Shown in pieces: positions 46,549 through 57,000 of a stretch of 64,000 nucleotides of DNA. The stretch's first letter is position 1, and the number at the start of each line of letters is the position of its first letter. Under the pieces are notes generated by a model, which saw nothing but the letters and a program-made list of their open reading frames with translations, was not told the origin of the DNA and did not search any database. The stretch comes from Bacteroidaceae bacterium (lineage in GTDB: Bacteria; Bacteroidota; Bacteroidia; Bacteroidales; Bacteroidaceae). Where the stretch lies: the NCBI GenBank assembly GCA_902362375.1, contig CABIVS010000003.1, positions 234,895 through 298,894 on the forward strand. Reading direction: 5' to 3'. The position numbers were made by a program, and so were the translations under genes.

Positions 46549-49500
46549 ATTTTCCTTCTTTCCTTTTTTGTTTCTGTTTTTCTTTGTATTGAGTCGGCGT
46601 TTCTCCTGTGTATTGTTTGAAAGCCGTACTGAAATAGCGTGAAGTAGTAAATCCGATCTTCTCGGCAATTTCCGTAAAAGACATATCCGTATGAGTGATG
46701 AATGTGATCGCTTTCTCCATCCGGAATTTATTGATGTAATCATTGGCTCCCATATCGGTTAGAGCTTTCAGCTTATTGTAAAGGGAAGCCCGGCTCATTC
46801 CTATTTCTTTGCAAATAAGAGTGACATCCAGATTGCTGTTATCCAGATTCTCCTGAATAATTTTATTCAGTTTCAACAGGAAGGTTTCATCTGCCTGGCT
46901 GAATGTGCTTTCTTCCGGTGCAGGAACCAATCCTGCATTTAAATATCTCTTCTTGATAGATTCGCGGTTTCTTAACCGGTTACGAATGATTTCCATTAAC
47001 ATTTCTATCTCAAAAGGCTTTGTAAGATAGGCGTCTGCTCCATTCTTATAACCACTTAACTGGCTTTGTTTATCATCTCTTGCTGTCAGCAGTACAATAG
47101 GAATGTGACTGATGGTAATGTCTTCCTTGATGTTTTTACAAAGTTCATATCCATTCATTCTCGGCATCATCACGTCACTGACGATAATATCCGGAGTATG
47201 GCTTCTGGTCAGTTGGAGGGCTTCCACACCGTCCGAAGCAATGATTATCCGTTTGAAATATTCTCCCAGTGACTTTTTTAGGAAATCCGTCAGGTCCGGA
47301 TTATCATCCACCACCAATATACTGTAAAAACTCGTATCGAAATTACTCTCCTCCGGCAATTGTTCTTTACTGTCATCGCTCATCAATTCGTTCAGATAGG
47401 CTTTCGGTTGGCAGATAATCTCTTCTGATTGTTGGCGAAGTGGGAGTTCAAAGAAGAATGTTGCACCGGCTTCCTGATTGTCTAGGGCACCGATGGAACC
47501 TCCGTGTAATTCGACCAGAATCCTGGAATAGGATAATCCGATTCCTGTCCCGCTCTGTTCTCCTGTACCCTGATAGAAACGGGTGAAGAGTTTCTGCGTA
47601 TTTACTTGTTTGAGACCGTTTCCCTGATCTATGATGGAGACACGGACCCTGTTTTCCTCTGAAAGCAACTCCGAAGTAATGATTATTTCTGCATCTTGCG
47701 GACTGTGTTTTAAGGCGTTGATAAGCAGATTGCTTAGAATAATCTCACACTTGTCTTTATCGAAACTAACAGTGTCGATATGCGGGTCAAGCTGATAACG
47801 GATACATACGTTCTTTGCTTCGCCTTCACTGGTGAAATCTTGTGATACATGTTCAATCCATTGATTGAGAGCGTATGGTTGTATCTGCAATTTGCTTTCT
47901 CCAACCTCCATCTTACGCACATCAAGTACCATATTGATAAGATTCTTCATTCGCTGTGACTGGCGATATATCGCTTTTATAGGTAGATATTGTGTATCTT
48001 CGGCAGAAAGCGATTTCAATATTCGGCTAAGTGGCGCATGTATGAGAGTCAATGGGGTACGCAGTTCGTGACTGATATTAATAAGGAAGCGCACTTTTTC
48101 TTCGTACACCTGTTGCTCATGTTCCTTCATTGCCCATTTCAGCTTTTCCTCTTTGCGTTTTAACGTTCTTCGGAAAGTTTCGATGACAGCAGCAGTAATG
48201 AACACTGCACAACTAATGATGAACCACCATGTCCGATACCAGGGAGGGAGAATCGTCAGTTCCAGTACCTCTTGACTGGGAATCCAACTACCATCTTTCG
48301 CTGTGCAGGAAGCCATGATCTTGTAACTTCCCGGAGGAAGTGAGCGTATGGCCAATTCGGGATTATATGATTCGATTTGCTGATCGTTCAGTCCTTCTAT
48401 CTGATATCTGTATACTTTCTGCCGGAAGATATCTTTTTCTTTCGACATGATCCGAATGGTTATATTACTGTTCCAGGGAGCAGAAATTCCTATAGGGTTA
48501 CTACTTAGCTTATCATTAACGGATTCTCCGTTGATAACCACATCCGAGAGTTGTAATTGCGGGAATTCGGAAGTGATTAAGGGCAAGTTGCTGTTAATAT
48601 GCAGTAATCCTTTCACACCTCCCATATAGATATTCCCCTGTGAACTTAATAAACGGGGCTTGGATAGGTACTCATTCTGAATGACACCGTCGGATTCACC
48701 GAATAGAACAAATTTTCTTTCTTTGATTAACCAGGCGAAAAGCATATTGTCAGTTCCTATCCAGACTTTTCCTTGCTGGTCGCATACTATCAGAGTGACT
48801 TCTTCAAAGAGGGAGGTTGGTATCGGAGTTTGTTCTTGAGTGACAGGGTTATAATGTATTAGTCCGTAATTGTTTCCTATCCAGAAATTTCCATATTCAT
48901 CTCGTGAGACAGAATTAATCAATGTGTCTTTACTGCATTGAAATATTATTTCGAGGCGGTTGGTACGGTTGTCCAGACAGAAGATATGTTTGCTGTCGTT
49001 CAGATATGTGTTATTCTGACTATTTGCTATAGGCAAAATGGTACCGATAATGTCTGCTCCTTGTTGTTCGGTAGCAATACTGAATGTTTGTTCTTTCAAG
49101 TTGTATTGGTAGATATGGTCTCCCAATAGCAGTACACTATGGGGGGAATTGAGGAATAGGTTTACTGTTTTTCCCCGGCTTCCGAGACGTTTGGAAGTTT
49201 CGGGATCAATAATAATAAAAGGAGTCTTCTTTCCCGTTGACGGGTTGAAAACAAATACGCCCTGTGAGAAAATAGAAAGCAATAGATTACCGGAGGTAAA
49301 AGGGCAGATAGAGGCAACTTTATCTTCCCATGTGGAAGGAAAGTGGGTGAACTTTTCTGTAAGGGGATTAAAAAGGTTAATACCTCCACCGTCCGTGCCT
49401 ATCCAAATGCGACTATCAGATTCCTGATAGAGGCTTAGTACGGTATTGTTACTTAATCCGCGGTCATTGCCCGGCAATACATCCGTATAAGTTTTCATGG

Positions 49501-50497
49501 AAACCTCCCGGATGCTGATAAGACCGTTGCGAATACTTCCTGCCCATATATTATTGTTCCGGTCATTATAAAGACAGAGAATGGAGTTAGCGGGCAGTGA
49601 GTAGTTATCTCTTCCCGGTACATGCTCCAATAAAGAGAAATTTCCCGTTTCAGGTTCAAGAATATTGATGCCTCCTCCATCCGTTCCGATCCATATCTTC
49701 CCTTCCCGTTCAGCAAGACTTAAGACGACATTATTGCTTAAATCCGAGTTATGTGTGGTATACGAAGCCAATGGTCTTCCGTCATGGGAAAAACAGCTTA
49801 TGCCTTCGTTGTAGGGGGCTATCCATATCCGGTTTTGTGAATCAATAAGCATATTCATGATTTCCTTTCCGCAGTCAAAAGGAGGAGGTGTGTGTTTACC
49901 CGTATTTAAATCCAGAAGAAGTAATCCCTGCCATCGGCTGCAGCAAAGAAGAGTGTGCTCATTCCATAAACTTAGTAACGTGATATTGAAATTGGGCTCT
50001 CGATTAAACGTCTGTAAAAGGTGAAGAGAAGAATGCTGATAACTATAGAAATAGACTTTGTTTTGCGAGCCGAATAAAACTCCGTCTTTCATTAAACAAG
50101 TCGAGTAGGCTACTATATTATTTCCTTTCTCGTCCGTAGGTATGAAGAAATCATCACTTTGCCGTTGATAACATGCCACTCCTTTTTCTGTCAGAATCCA
50201 GATGTTATTCAGTTTATCTTCTGTTATCTGATTGATTTGGTTGTGGGGGATGGAATGAGGGTTGTCTGCTTGATGAGTATACTTTTTAAGTTCGTGGCCG
50301 TCGTACCGTCCTAGTCCGGAACGGGTTCCAATCCATACAAAACCTTGTTCATCGGTCAGGATGCATCGTACGGTAGAAGGTAACCCGTCTTTCAGGGAGA
50401 TTTGCTTGTAATAATAATGTCCGGCTTGAAGGGAGGGAACACCGACAAACTGTATGATGAACGCTATACATAGCAGAATAAAGGTTCTTTTTCTCAT
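46547..50497 (-). CDS. Hybrid two-component system sensor-regulator (HTCS)
   Basis: A 1316-residue inner-membrane protein typical of Bacteroides polysaccharide sensing. A signal peptide leads to a periplasmic two-propeller sensor (~25-690) with repeated Reg_prop units (WIGTRSGLGRYDG; IWIGTDGGGINLFNP), a Y_Y_Y domain (~700-750), one membrane helix (~757-777), HisKA with His810 (INISHELRTPLTL), HATPase, a receiver with Asp1108 (DIIVSDVMMPRMNG) and a C-terminal AraC helix-turn-helix pair (~1215-1310). It binds an oligosaccharide and activates a utilisation locus. No such locus adjoins it; the xylan cassette 16 kb away lacks a regulator and is one candidate target. Confidence 0.95.
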   Translation of the reverse strand: MRKRTFILLCIAFIIQFVGVPSLQAGHYYYKQISLKDGLPSTVRCILTDEQGFVWIGTRSGLGRYDGHELKKYTHQADNPHSIPHNQINQITEDKLNNIWILTEKGVACYQRQSDDFFIPTDEKGNNIVAYSTCLMKDGVLFGSQNKVYFYSYQHSSLHLLQTFNREPNFNITLLSLWNEHTLLCCSRWQGLLLLDLNTGKHTPPPFDCGKEIMNMLIDSQNRIWIAPYNEGISCFSHDGRPLASYTTHNSDLSNNVVLSLAEREGKIWIGTDGGGINILEPETGNFSLLEHVPGRDNYSLPANSILCLYNDRNNNIWAGSIRNGLISIREVSMKTYTDVLPGNDRGLSNNTVLSLYQESDSRIWIGTDGGGINLFNPLTEKFTHFPSTWEDKVASICPFTSGNLLLSIFSQGVFVFNPSTGKKTPFIIIDPETSKRLGSRGKTVNLFLNSPHSVLLLGDHIYQYNLKEQTFSIATEQQGADIIGTILPIANSQNNTYLNDSKHIFCLDNRTNRLEIIFQCSKDTLINSVSRDEYGNFWIGNNYGLIHYNPVTQEQTPIPTSLFEEVTLIVCDQQGKVWIGTDNMLFAWLIKERKFVLFGESDGVIQNEYLSKPRLLSSQGNIYMGGVKGLLHINSNLPLITSEFPQLQLSDVVINGESVNDKLSSNPIGISAPWNSNITIRIMSKEKDIFRQKVYRYQIEGLNDQQIESYNPELAIRSLPPGSYKIMASCTAKDGSWIPSQEVLELTILPPWYRTWWFIISCAVFITAAVIETFRRTLKRKEEKLKWAMKEHEQQVYEEKVRFLINISHELRTPLTLIHAPLSRILKSLSAEDTQYLPIKAIYRQSQRMKNLINMVLDVRKMEVGESKLQIQPYALNQWIEHVSQDFTSEGEAKNVCIRYQLDPHIDTVSFDKDKCEIILSNLLINALKHSPQDAEIIITSELLSEENRVRVSIIDQGNGLKQVNTQKLFTRFYQGTGEQSGTGIGLSYSRILVELHGGSIGALDNQEAGATFFFELPLRQQSEEIICQPKAYLNELMSDDSKEQLPEESNFDTSFYSILVVDDNPDLTDFLKKSLGEYFKRIIIASDGVEALQLTRSHTPDIIVSDVMMPRMNGYELCKNIKEDITISHIPIVLLTARDDKQSQLSGYKNGADAYLTKPFEIEMLMEIIRNRLRNRESIKKRYLNAGLVPAPEESTFSQADETFLLKLNKIIQENLDNSNLDVTLICKEIGMSRASLYNKLKALTDMGANDYINKFRMEKAITFITHTDMSFTEIAEKIGFTTSRYFSTAFKQYTGETPTQYKEKQKQKRKEGK

Positions 50498-50521
50498 GGT
50501 ATTAGGTCAGTTAAACTGAAA

Positions 50522-50529
50522 CAAAGATA
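50522..50529 (-). promoter_or_regulatory. -7 box for the HTCS gene
   Basis: CAAAGATA on the plus strand is TATCTTTG on the minus strand, 25 bases upstream of the ATG at 50497. Confidence 0.55.
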
Positions 50530-50615
50530 ATATATTCAAATGAATATTTGTTAAGAAAGCAAACTTATTTTATTATTCCTTTGAGTCAGAGAATGGTGTT
50601 TAACTGTTTTTCTCC

Positions 50616-50732
50616 TTGAGAGAAAGGACGCCGGACATTGACGTACAAGAGATTATCAAGATGTTCCACCCTGAAATGAGAAGATTGAAGCCGACAGGTG
50701 TCGGTTTAGTGAATGTACCATGTCAGGGATGA
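50616..50732 (+). pseudogene. Possible gene remnant of unknown origin
   Basis: A 38-codon open stretch in the 349-base gap between the HTCS and LytS-type genes reads like protein (contains DVQEIIKMFHPEMRRLKPTG) and ends at a TGA. It starts only at a TTG and has no recognisable family. It sits at the left edge of the efflux island, where it may be a leftover of an inserted element. The rest of the gap holds only promoter elements. Confidence 0.3.
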
Positions 50733-50801
50733 AAATCGTCTCGTTTATATTTTAGCTTTTCCCTTTTAGTCCTCTTTTTTCGTTTTAATGCCTTAAAATG
50801 A

Positions 50802-50830
50802 TTTGCCAATGAATAAATGTAGTAATTTTG
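50802..50830 (+). promoter_or_regulatory. Complete promoter for the LytS-type kinase gene
   Basis: TTTG (50802-50805) and TAATTTTG (50823-50830) are spaced by 17 bases, 17 bases ahead of the ATG at 50847. Confidence 0.55.
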
Positions 50831-50846
50831 TGGAAAATATCAGATT

Positions 50847-51863
50847 ATGAATGTATTGAATTCCTATATACCACGAAAATTGCCGATTGTCGCTTTAATC
50901 TGCACATTGTTTATCACATACCCTAACGTGGTGTGGATTCCGTGGAATCTGGCACGGCTGAATGTTGGTGAAGAACCCGGATTTTGGTTTTTTTTTGCAT
51001 TTCGCATGCTCTATTTCTACGGCTTGTTCTACTTTCAATTAAGATATAATGTACGTAGAGTAAGTAATATGTCGTTCACGGCACGTTTCGGACGGAATTT
51101 TCTGTATACGCTGGTCGGATGTGCCGCATTTGTTGGGTTGTCATACGGCTTGCCCTTGCTGGGCGTTCAGACAGGATATGTGGGCAACATCCTTCTGTTT
51201 CAATTTTTTGTGGTGTGCCTGCTTTGCACTTTTATCGGGTACATATCGGTACTATATGACAGCCAGAGAGAAAAAGAACAGGAGATAGAACAGCTCCGCA
51301 TCGAGAACTTGCAAAGCCGCTGCGACGCCCTTGCCAATCAAATCAATCCGCATTTCTTTTTCAATTCGCTCAACGGGATATCTTCTTTGATTAGAAAAGG
51401 AAACGATGATAACACGTTGCTTTATGTAACGAAGCTGTCGGACATTTTCCGCTATATTCTGCAAAGCGACAGAAAAGGAGTTGTGTCATTGGGCGAAGAA
51501 CTGACATTCATCCGTTCCTTCATGCATGTGATGGAAGTGAGGTTCGAAGGTAAACTGACCTGTTCGATCAATGTCCCCGAGAAAGATCACGAACTGATGT
51601 TGCCTGTACTCTCGTTGCTGCCTCTTATAGAGAACGTGACGGTACACAATCAGATAGACAGCGATCACCGGATGAATATCAGCATCAGGATGAACGGAGG
51701 CGAATTGGAAATATCCAATCCGGTATATCCCAAACTCGCCCCGCCAGACACGAATGGCATCGGTTTGCAAAACCTGTGTAACCGTTTTGAACTGATGATG
51801 AAAAAAGAAATCCGTGTGGAAACGGATGGTGACACATTTAGTGTATATCTCCCGTTAAGATAA
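50847..51863 (+). CDS. LytS/YehU-type sensor histidine kinase
   Basis: A 338-residue membrane kinase. About four N-terminal hydrophobic helices (~10-135) are followed by a coiled-coil linker (REKEQEIEQLRIENLQSRC) and the His_kinase domain with the phospho-acceptor in NQINPHFFFNSLNGISSLI. The C-terminal ATPase part retains the G-box (DTNGIGLQNLCNRFEL), and VLSLLPLIENVTVHNQ replaces the usual N-box. It pairs with the LytTR regulator starting 12 bases downstream. Such pairs often regulate neighbouring transport genes, here an RND pump. Confidence 0.9.
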   Translation: MNVLNSYIPRKLPIVALICTLFITYPNVVWIPWNLARLNVGEEPGFWFFFAFRMLYFYGLFYFQLRYNVRRVSNMSFTARFGRNFLYTLVGCAAFVGLSYGLPLLGVQTGYVGNILLFQFFVVCLLCTFIGYISVLYDSQREKEQEIEQLRIENLQSRCDALANQINPHFFFNSLNGISSLIRKGNDDNTLLYVTKLSDIFRYILQSDRKGVVSLGEELTFIRSFMHVMEVRFEGKLTCSINVPEKDHELMLPVLSLLPLIENVTVHNQIDSDHRMNISIRMNGGELEISNPVYPKLAPPDTNGIGLQNLCNRFELMMKKEIRVETDGDTFSVYLPLR

Positions 51864-51874
51864 TAGAAGAAACT

Positions 51875-52627
51875 ATGAGAGTATTGATAGTAGAAGATGA
51901 AACGGCGGCTTACGAGAACATGGTGAAGACTTTGCAGACAATAGATCACACGATTGAGATTGCAGGCAATACGGAAAGCGTAAGTCGGACGGCGGAGTGG
52001 CTGCAAAATAACCCACAACCGGATTTGATATTTATGGACATACACCTGTCTGACGGTTCGGCATTCATGCTTTTCGACCGCATGAAAATCGAGACGCCGA
52101 TTGTCTTTACCACGGCATACGACCAGTATGCCATAGATGCTTTTAGGGTAAACAGTATCGATTACTTGCTTAAACCGATTAAACCTGACGAGCTGCGAAG
52201 GGCTTTGGACAAGTTCCGCCGTTGGATGCCCGCTGATATGGGCGGTTATCTTTCCCGTCTGATGGCATTGGCTCCCAAACCGGTTTATAAGGATAAAATC
52301 TTGATTCCCTTACGTGATAAACTTCTGCCGGTATCGCTGGACGATGTCGCCTGTTTCTATACGACCAACAAGCAGACACTTGTCTGCCTGAAAAATGATG
52401 TGCAGTATGCGTATGCCAAGACATTGGAACAAATCATGACGATACTCAACCCATCCCGTTTCATCCGAGCGAACAAGCAGTATATCGTGGCGCGTGACAG
52501 CGTGAAGGAAATTATCATCTGGTTTGACAGCCGCCTGCTGGTAAAACTGAATATAGAAACCCCCGAACCGATTTACATCAGCAAGAATCGGGCGACAGAG
52601 TTCAAAACATGGGTCGTTGAAGAATAA
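51875..52627 (+). CDS. LytTR-family response regulator
   Basis: A 250-residue regulator: receiver domain (~1-120) with VLIVEDETAA, phospho-acceptor Asp in DLIFMDIHLSDGSAF and the KPI switch lysine (SIDYLLKPIKPDEL), then a LytTR DNA-binding domain (~145-248, ILIPLRDKLLPVSLDDVACF, NPSRFIRANKQYIV). LytTR proteins bind tandem repeats in promoter DNA. It is the likely activator of the efflux genes that start 280 bases downstream. Confidence 0.92.
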   Translation: MRVLIVEDETAAYENMVKTLQTIDHTIEIAGNTESVSRTAEWLQNNPQPDLIFMDIHLSDGSAFMLFDRMKIETPIVFTTAYDQYAIDAFRVNSIDYLLKPIKPDELRRALDKFRRWMPADMGGYLSRLMALAPKPVYKDKILIPLRDKLLPVSLDDVACFYTTNKQTLVCLKNDVQYAYAKTLEQIMTILNPSRFIRANKQYIVARDSVKEIIIWFDSRLLVKLNIETPEPIYISKNRATEFKTWVVEE

Positions 52628-52815
52628 TTGCAAAACTAACGATATGGAACAATCATTTGCGGCGGTTTGATCCGGGACAATACAATGCGCCTTATCATTT
52701 CCATCGCTATGCTGAGGAGTTGTTTTTGATTCTTCCTGGCGCAGCAACTTTGCACATTCCAGCAGGTCTCGAAACGGGTTGTAAAGGATGACATTCTGTT
52801 TTTCGTTTTCAGGAA
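52627..52815 (+). pseudogene. Cupin-domain gene fragment, frameshifted
   Basis: Bases 52627-52791 read in one frame as a cupin-like segment (DPGQYNAPYHFHRYAEELF, then LILPGAATLHIPAGLE) including the metal-binding HFH, and stop at TGA 52789-52791. The sense continues in the next frame from 52781 (VKDDILFF), the expected follow-on of the cupin strand, so a frameshift has disrupted it. Both ends of the original gene are missing. It fills most of the gap between the LytTR regulator and the RND adaptor. Confidence 0.65.
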
Positions 52816-52866
52816 GCACTTTTCCGCGTTAATGCTACCTCTCATATAATGTATATTACATTACTG

Positions 52867-52874
52867 TAATTTTG
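52867..52874 (+). promoter_or_regulatory. -7 box for the RND efflux operon
   Basis: TAATTTTG lies 33 bases upstream of the adaptor ATG at 52907. Confidence 0.5.
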
Positions 52875-52906
52875 TATTCAAATAATTGATTACAAAGTTT
52901 GTAGCA

Positions 52907-54013
52907 ATGAAGAATCATATCTATTTCAGGTTTGTGGGAGCGGTTGCACTTCTCTTGATTCTGCCCTCATGCAAGGATAGGAAAGATGGGAATACGACTC
53001 CCGGACATTATCCGACAGAGATACTGTCTCCCGTCAGCCGGACAGGACAGGTACATTATCCGGCAGTCCTCAAAGGTCGTCAAAGTGTAGAGATACGCCC
53101 GCAATGTAGCGGACTCATCACACGAATTTGTATAGAAGAAGGAGCTTGTGTAAGGAAGGGACAGATCTTGTTCATCATTGACCAAGCCCCTTATCTTGCC
53201 GCATTGAAAACCGCTTCTGCTAACATATCGCAAGCCGAGGCACGATTGGCAACTGCGCGTCTTACTCTTGACAGCAAGGAAGTGTTGTTCAAAGAAAATG
53301 TCATTTCTGATTATGAATTACAGATAGCTCAAAACGAATTGAAAGTAGCCGAAGCGACACTCAAACAGATGCAGGCACAATACAGCAACGCACAGACCGA
53401 ATTTTCCTATACAGAGGTAAAAAGTCCGGTGGATGGCGTAGCAGGCATGATTTCTTATCGTGTGGGCGCATTGGTGGACAGAAACATCACCGAGCCACTG
53501 GTGTGCGTGTCGGACACGGAAGAGATGTTCGCCTACTTCTCTGTTTCGGAGAGTGACGAATTGGCGAGGAGTGCAAGACTTAGGACACAGAAAATCAGTT
53601 TTCACTCCGTCAATAAAGCAACTCCCGTGGTGGATGGAATCATAGATGCTGTTAGTGGTACAGTGGATGCCCGAACGGGAACAATCAACGTCCGGGCAAG
53701 AATCCCCAATCGGGATAGAATATTGTATGACGGAAGTACAGGTACAGTTCTCGTTTCGTCGGAAAAAACGGACTGTCTTGTCATTCCCCAAACAGCCACT
53801 TACGAGATTCAAAACCGCACGTTCGTTTATAAAGTCGTGAACGGGCGAGCCGTTTCCACATCAGTCGAAGTGGAGGACATCGGCAATGGAAAGGAATACA
53901 TCGTCCTGTCCGGGCTGAAAGCCGGCGACAAGATCATATCTGAAGGCGCGGGTCTGTTGCGTGAAGGGACGGAAGTTGCTGAAAGTATAACCTCCAAAAA
54001 CACTTCACGATGA
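52907..54013 (+). CDS. RND efflux periplasmic adaptor (membrane fusion protein)
   Basis: A 368-residue lipoprotein (lipobox LPSC, Cys22) of the AcrA/MexA family. The lipoyl half-motifs (VEIRPQCSGLITRICIEEGA; FSYTEVKSPVDGVAGMISY) surround an alpha-helical hairpin (~95-165), followed by beta-barrel and membrane-proximal domains (DIGNGKEYIVLSGLKAGDKI). It bridges the inner-membrane pump and outer-membrane channel. The ATG at 52907 gives a proper lipoprotein signal; a TTG at 52886 adds seven residues. The next gene overlaps by four bases (ATGA). Confidence 0.93.
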   Translation: MKNHIYFRFVGAVALLLILPSCKDRKDGNTTPGHYPTEILSPVSRTGQVHYPAVLKGRQSVEIRPQCSGLITRICIEEGACVRKGQILFIIDQAPYLAALKTASANISQAEARLATARLTLDSKEVLFKENVISDYELQIAQNELKVAEATLKQMQAQYSNAQTEFSYTEVKSPVDGVAGMISYRVGALVDRNITEPLVCVSDTEEMFAYFSVSESDELARSARLRTQKISFHSVNKATPVVDGIIDAVSGTVDARTGTINVRARIPNRDRILYDGSTGTVLVSSEKTDCLVIPQTATYEIQNRTFVYKVVNGRAVSTSVEVEDIGNGKEYIVLSGLKAGDKIISEGAGLLREGTEVAESITSKNTSR

Positions 54014-57000
54014 ACTTGCAGACTTTTATTAACCGACCGATATTGTCCGGCGTATTGTCGGTTATCGTTGTACTTCTCGGCATCATCGGGCTGATACAGT
54101 TGCCCGTGGAGCAATTTCCGGAAATTGCTCCACCTACGGTCAGGGTAAGTGCTACTTACACAGGTGCGAATGCCGAAACATTGCAGAAAGCCGTCGTTGC
54201 TCCGTTGGAAGAAGCCATCAACGGTGTGGAGAATATCAACTACATGACTTCCTCCGCCACCAACAACGGGACGGCAACCATCAATGTTTATTTCCATCAG
54301 GGTACAGATCCCGATATGGCTGCGGTGAACGTGCAGAACCGCATCGCCTCGGCACAAGGCGTATTGCCGGCGGAGGTGATACGTTCCGGTATTACGGTAC
54401 GCAAGAGCCAGAACGGCACGGCAAAGATTGTGGCTCTGTACAGTCCTGACGACAGCTTTGACCAGAAATTCCTATATAATTATTTCAAGATAAACATCGA
54501 ACCGCGTCTGGCGCGTATTCCCGGTGTGGGCGACATTATGGTTTTCGGTTCCGACTATTCGCTGCGCATCTGGCTGGATGCGGAGAGGATGACTTCTTAC
54601 GGTCTTGTTCCTGCCGACATTACCGCCATATTGGACGAGCAGAATGTAGAAGCCCCCACCGGGACATTGGGGGCGGATATGGACAACACTTTCCAGTACG
54701 TATTGAAATACCGGGGACGCTATGAAGACGAACAGGATTTCGGCAATCTCGTTATCAAATCGTTATCCGACGGAAGTGTTCTACGACTGAAAGATGTGGC
54801 GGAAGTGGAACTCGGTGCTTTGAATTATGCTACGCGAAACGAATTGATAGGACATCCGGGTACAAACTGTATGATAGCGCAGGCTCCCGGTTCCAATGCC
54901 AATGAAATTGTCGAGGCGATAGACGAAGTGATACGGGATGCTGCTTCTGAACTTCCTAAAGGAATGGAACTGGTTGATCTGATGAGTATCAAGAGTTTTT
55001 TGGACGCTTCCGTGCATAATGTGATGAAAACTTTGATTGAAGCCATACTGCTGGTTATTTTCATCGTATGGCTCTTTCTGCGTAACCTGCGTTCCACGGT
55101 AATTCCTGCCGTAGCTATCGTCGTGTCATTGATAGGGACATTTGCTTTCCTCTATTTCTCGGGAATGTCCATCAATATGCTGACGCTGTTCGCGCTTGTA
55201 CTCGTTATCGGTACAGTAGTGGATGATGCTATTGTCGTTGTCGAAGCCGTACAGACCAGGTTCGACAGCGGCTGTCGTTCAGCCCATCAGGCGACAGTGG
55301 AGGCTATGCAGGGTATCGGCCGCCCACTTGTCACTACTTCGCTAGTGTTCATGGCTGTGTTCATTCCGGTCTGTTTCATCGGTGGGGCGACGGGCAAGTT
55401 CTATACGCAGTTCGGTCTGACGATGGCAGTTGCCGTCTGCATTTCCACGTTCAATGCACTGACATTTAGTCCGGCATTGTGTGTGCTGCTGATGAAGCCG
55501 ATTGCCGTACATGGAAAAACATCCCGTTTTGCAGCCGCTTATGATGCCGCCTTTCAGGGAATGACACGCAAATACAAAAGCTCCGTGTTGTTCCTGCTTC
55601 GTCACAAGTGGCTTTCCGCCACACTGTTACTTGCTGCAACCTGCGGTTTCTTCTATCTGCAGAATGTGACAAAGGTAGGACTTGTGCCCGATGAAGATAC
55701 CGGAACTATCGTGGTGGATGTGCAGGCATCACCCGGAACAAGCCTTGCCCAGACGGAACGCATCCTAAAGAACATCGAAGACCGTATAAAGGACACCCCA
55801 CAATTCCAGATTTATTCCAAGTCAATAGGTATGGGAATGCTTGCCGGACAGGGGCCTGCCAACGGAACGTTTATTATCCGTTTGAAGCCGTGGAACCAGC
55901 GGACAGGTACTCATGACGACAATCGTTCCGTTATTAATGACCTGTACCGCCGTCTTTCGGGCATCACTGACGCACGGATTATGGTCTTTGCCCAACCTAT
56001 CATTGCGGGATATGGCGTGACCAACGGTTTCGAGGTACATGTTCAGGACAGGCGCGGTGGTTCGATGGAGGACTTGCAGCGCCATGCGCAGGCATTCATC
56101 GCGGCACTGAACGAACGCTCGGAAATAGCGCGGGCGCAAACATCTTTTGACAGCCGTTATCCGCAGTATCAAGTGGAGGTGGATGCCGCTGTGTGCAAGC
56201 GGGCGGGCGTTTCGCCTTTAGATGTGCTCGATGCCCTGTCTGGTTATATCGGAGGCATCTATTCATCGAATATCAACAGGTTCTCCAAACTTTACCGGGT
56301 GATGATGCAGGCATCGCCGAAATACAGAGCGGATACCAAAGCACTTGACGGTTTGTTCGTGCGTACCGTATCGGGCGAGATGTCGCCTATCAGCCGCTAT
56401 GTTACTTTGACCCGTGTCTATGGTTCGGAATTCTTGTCGCGTTTCAACCTCTTTCCATCCATTGCGGTCAATGGTGTACCGGCAACCGGATACAGCTCGG
56501 GACAGGCTTTGAAGGCCAGTCGTGAAGTTGCCGTACAGACGCTTCCCGCAGGATACGGCTACGAGTTCGGGGCGATGTCGCGCGAGGAGGCTTCGGCAGG
56601 CAACACATCGGTTTGGGTATTCGGAATCTGTATTATTTTCATTTACCTGATTCTGTGTGCCCTATATGAAAGCCTTTTCATCCCGCTTGCTGTCATTCTA
56701 TCCATTCCTTTCGGGCTGTTCGGCAGCTTCCTTTTCGCAAAACTGTTCGGTATAGAGAATAATATCTATATGCAGACCGGAATCATCATGCTTATCGGTC
56801 TGCTTGCGAAAACAGCCATACTCCAGACGGAATACGCTTCGGAATGTCGTAGCCGGGGGATGGGTATTGTGGCTTCGGCTGTCGCTGCCGCCGTTGCCCG
56901 TCTGCGCCCTATCCTGATGACTTCGCTGACCATGATATTCGGATTGCTTCCGATGATATTCTCTACCGGAGTAGGCTGCAACGGTTCGCGCTCATTGGGA

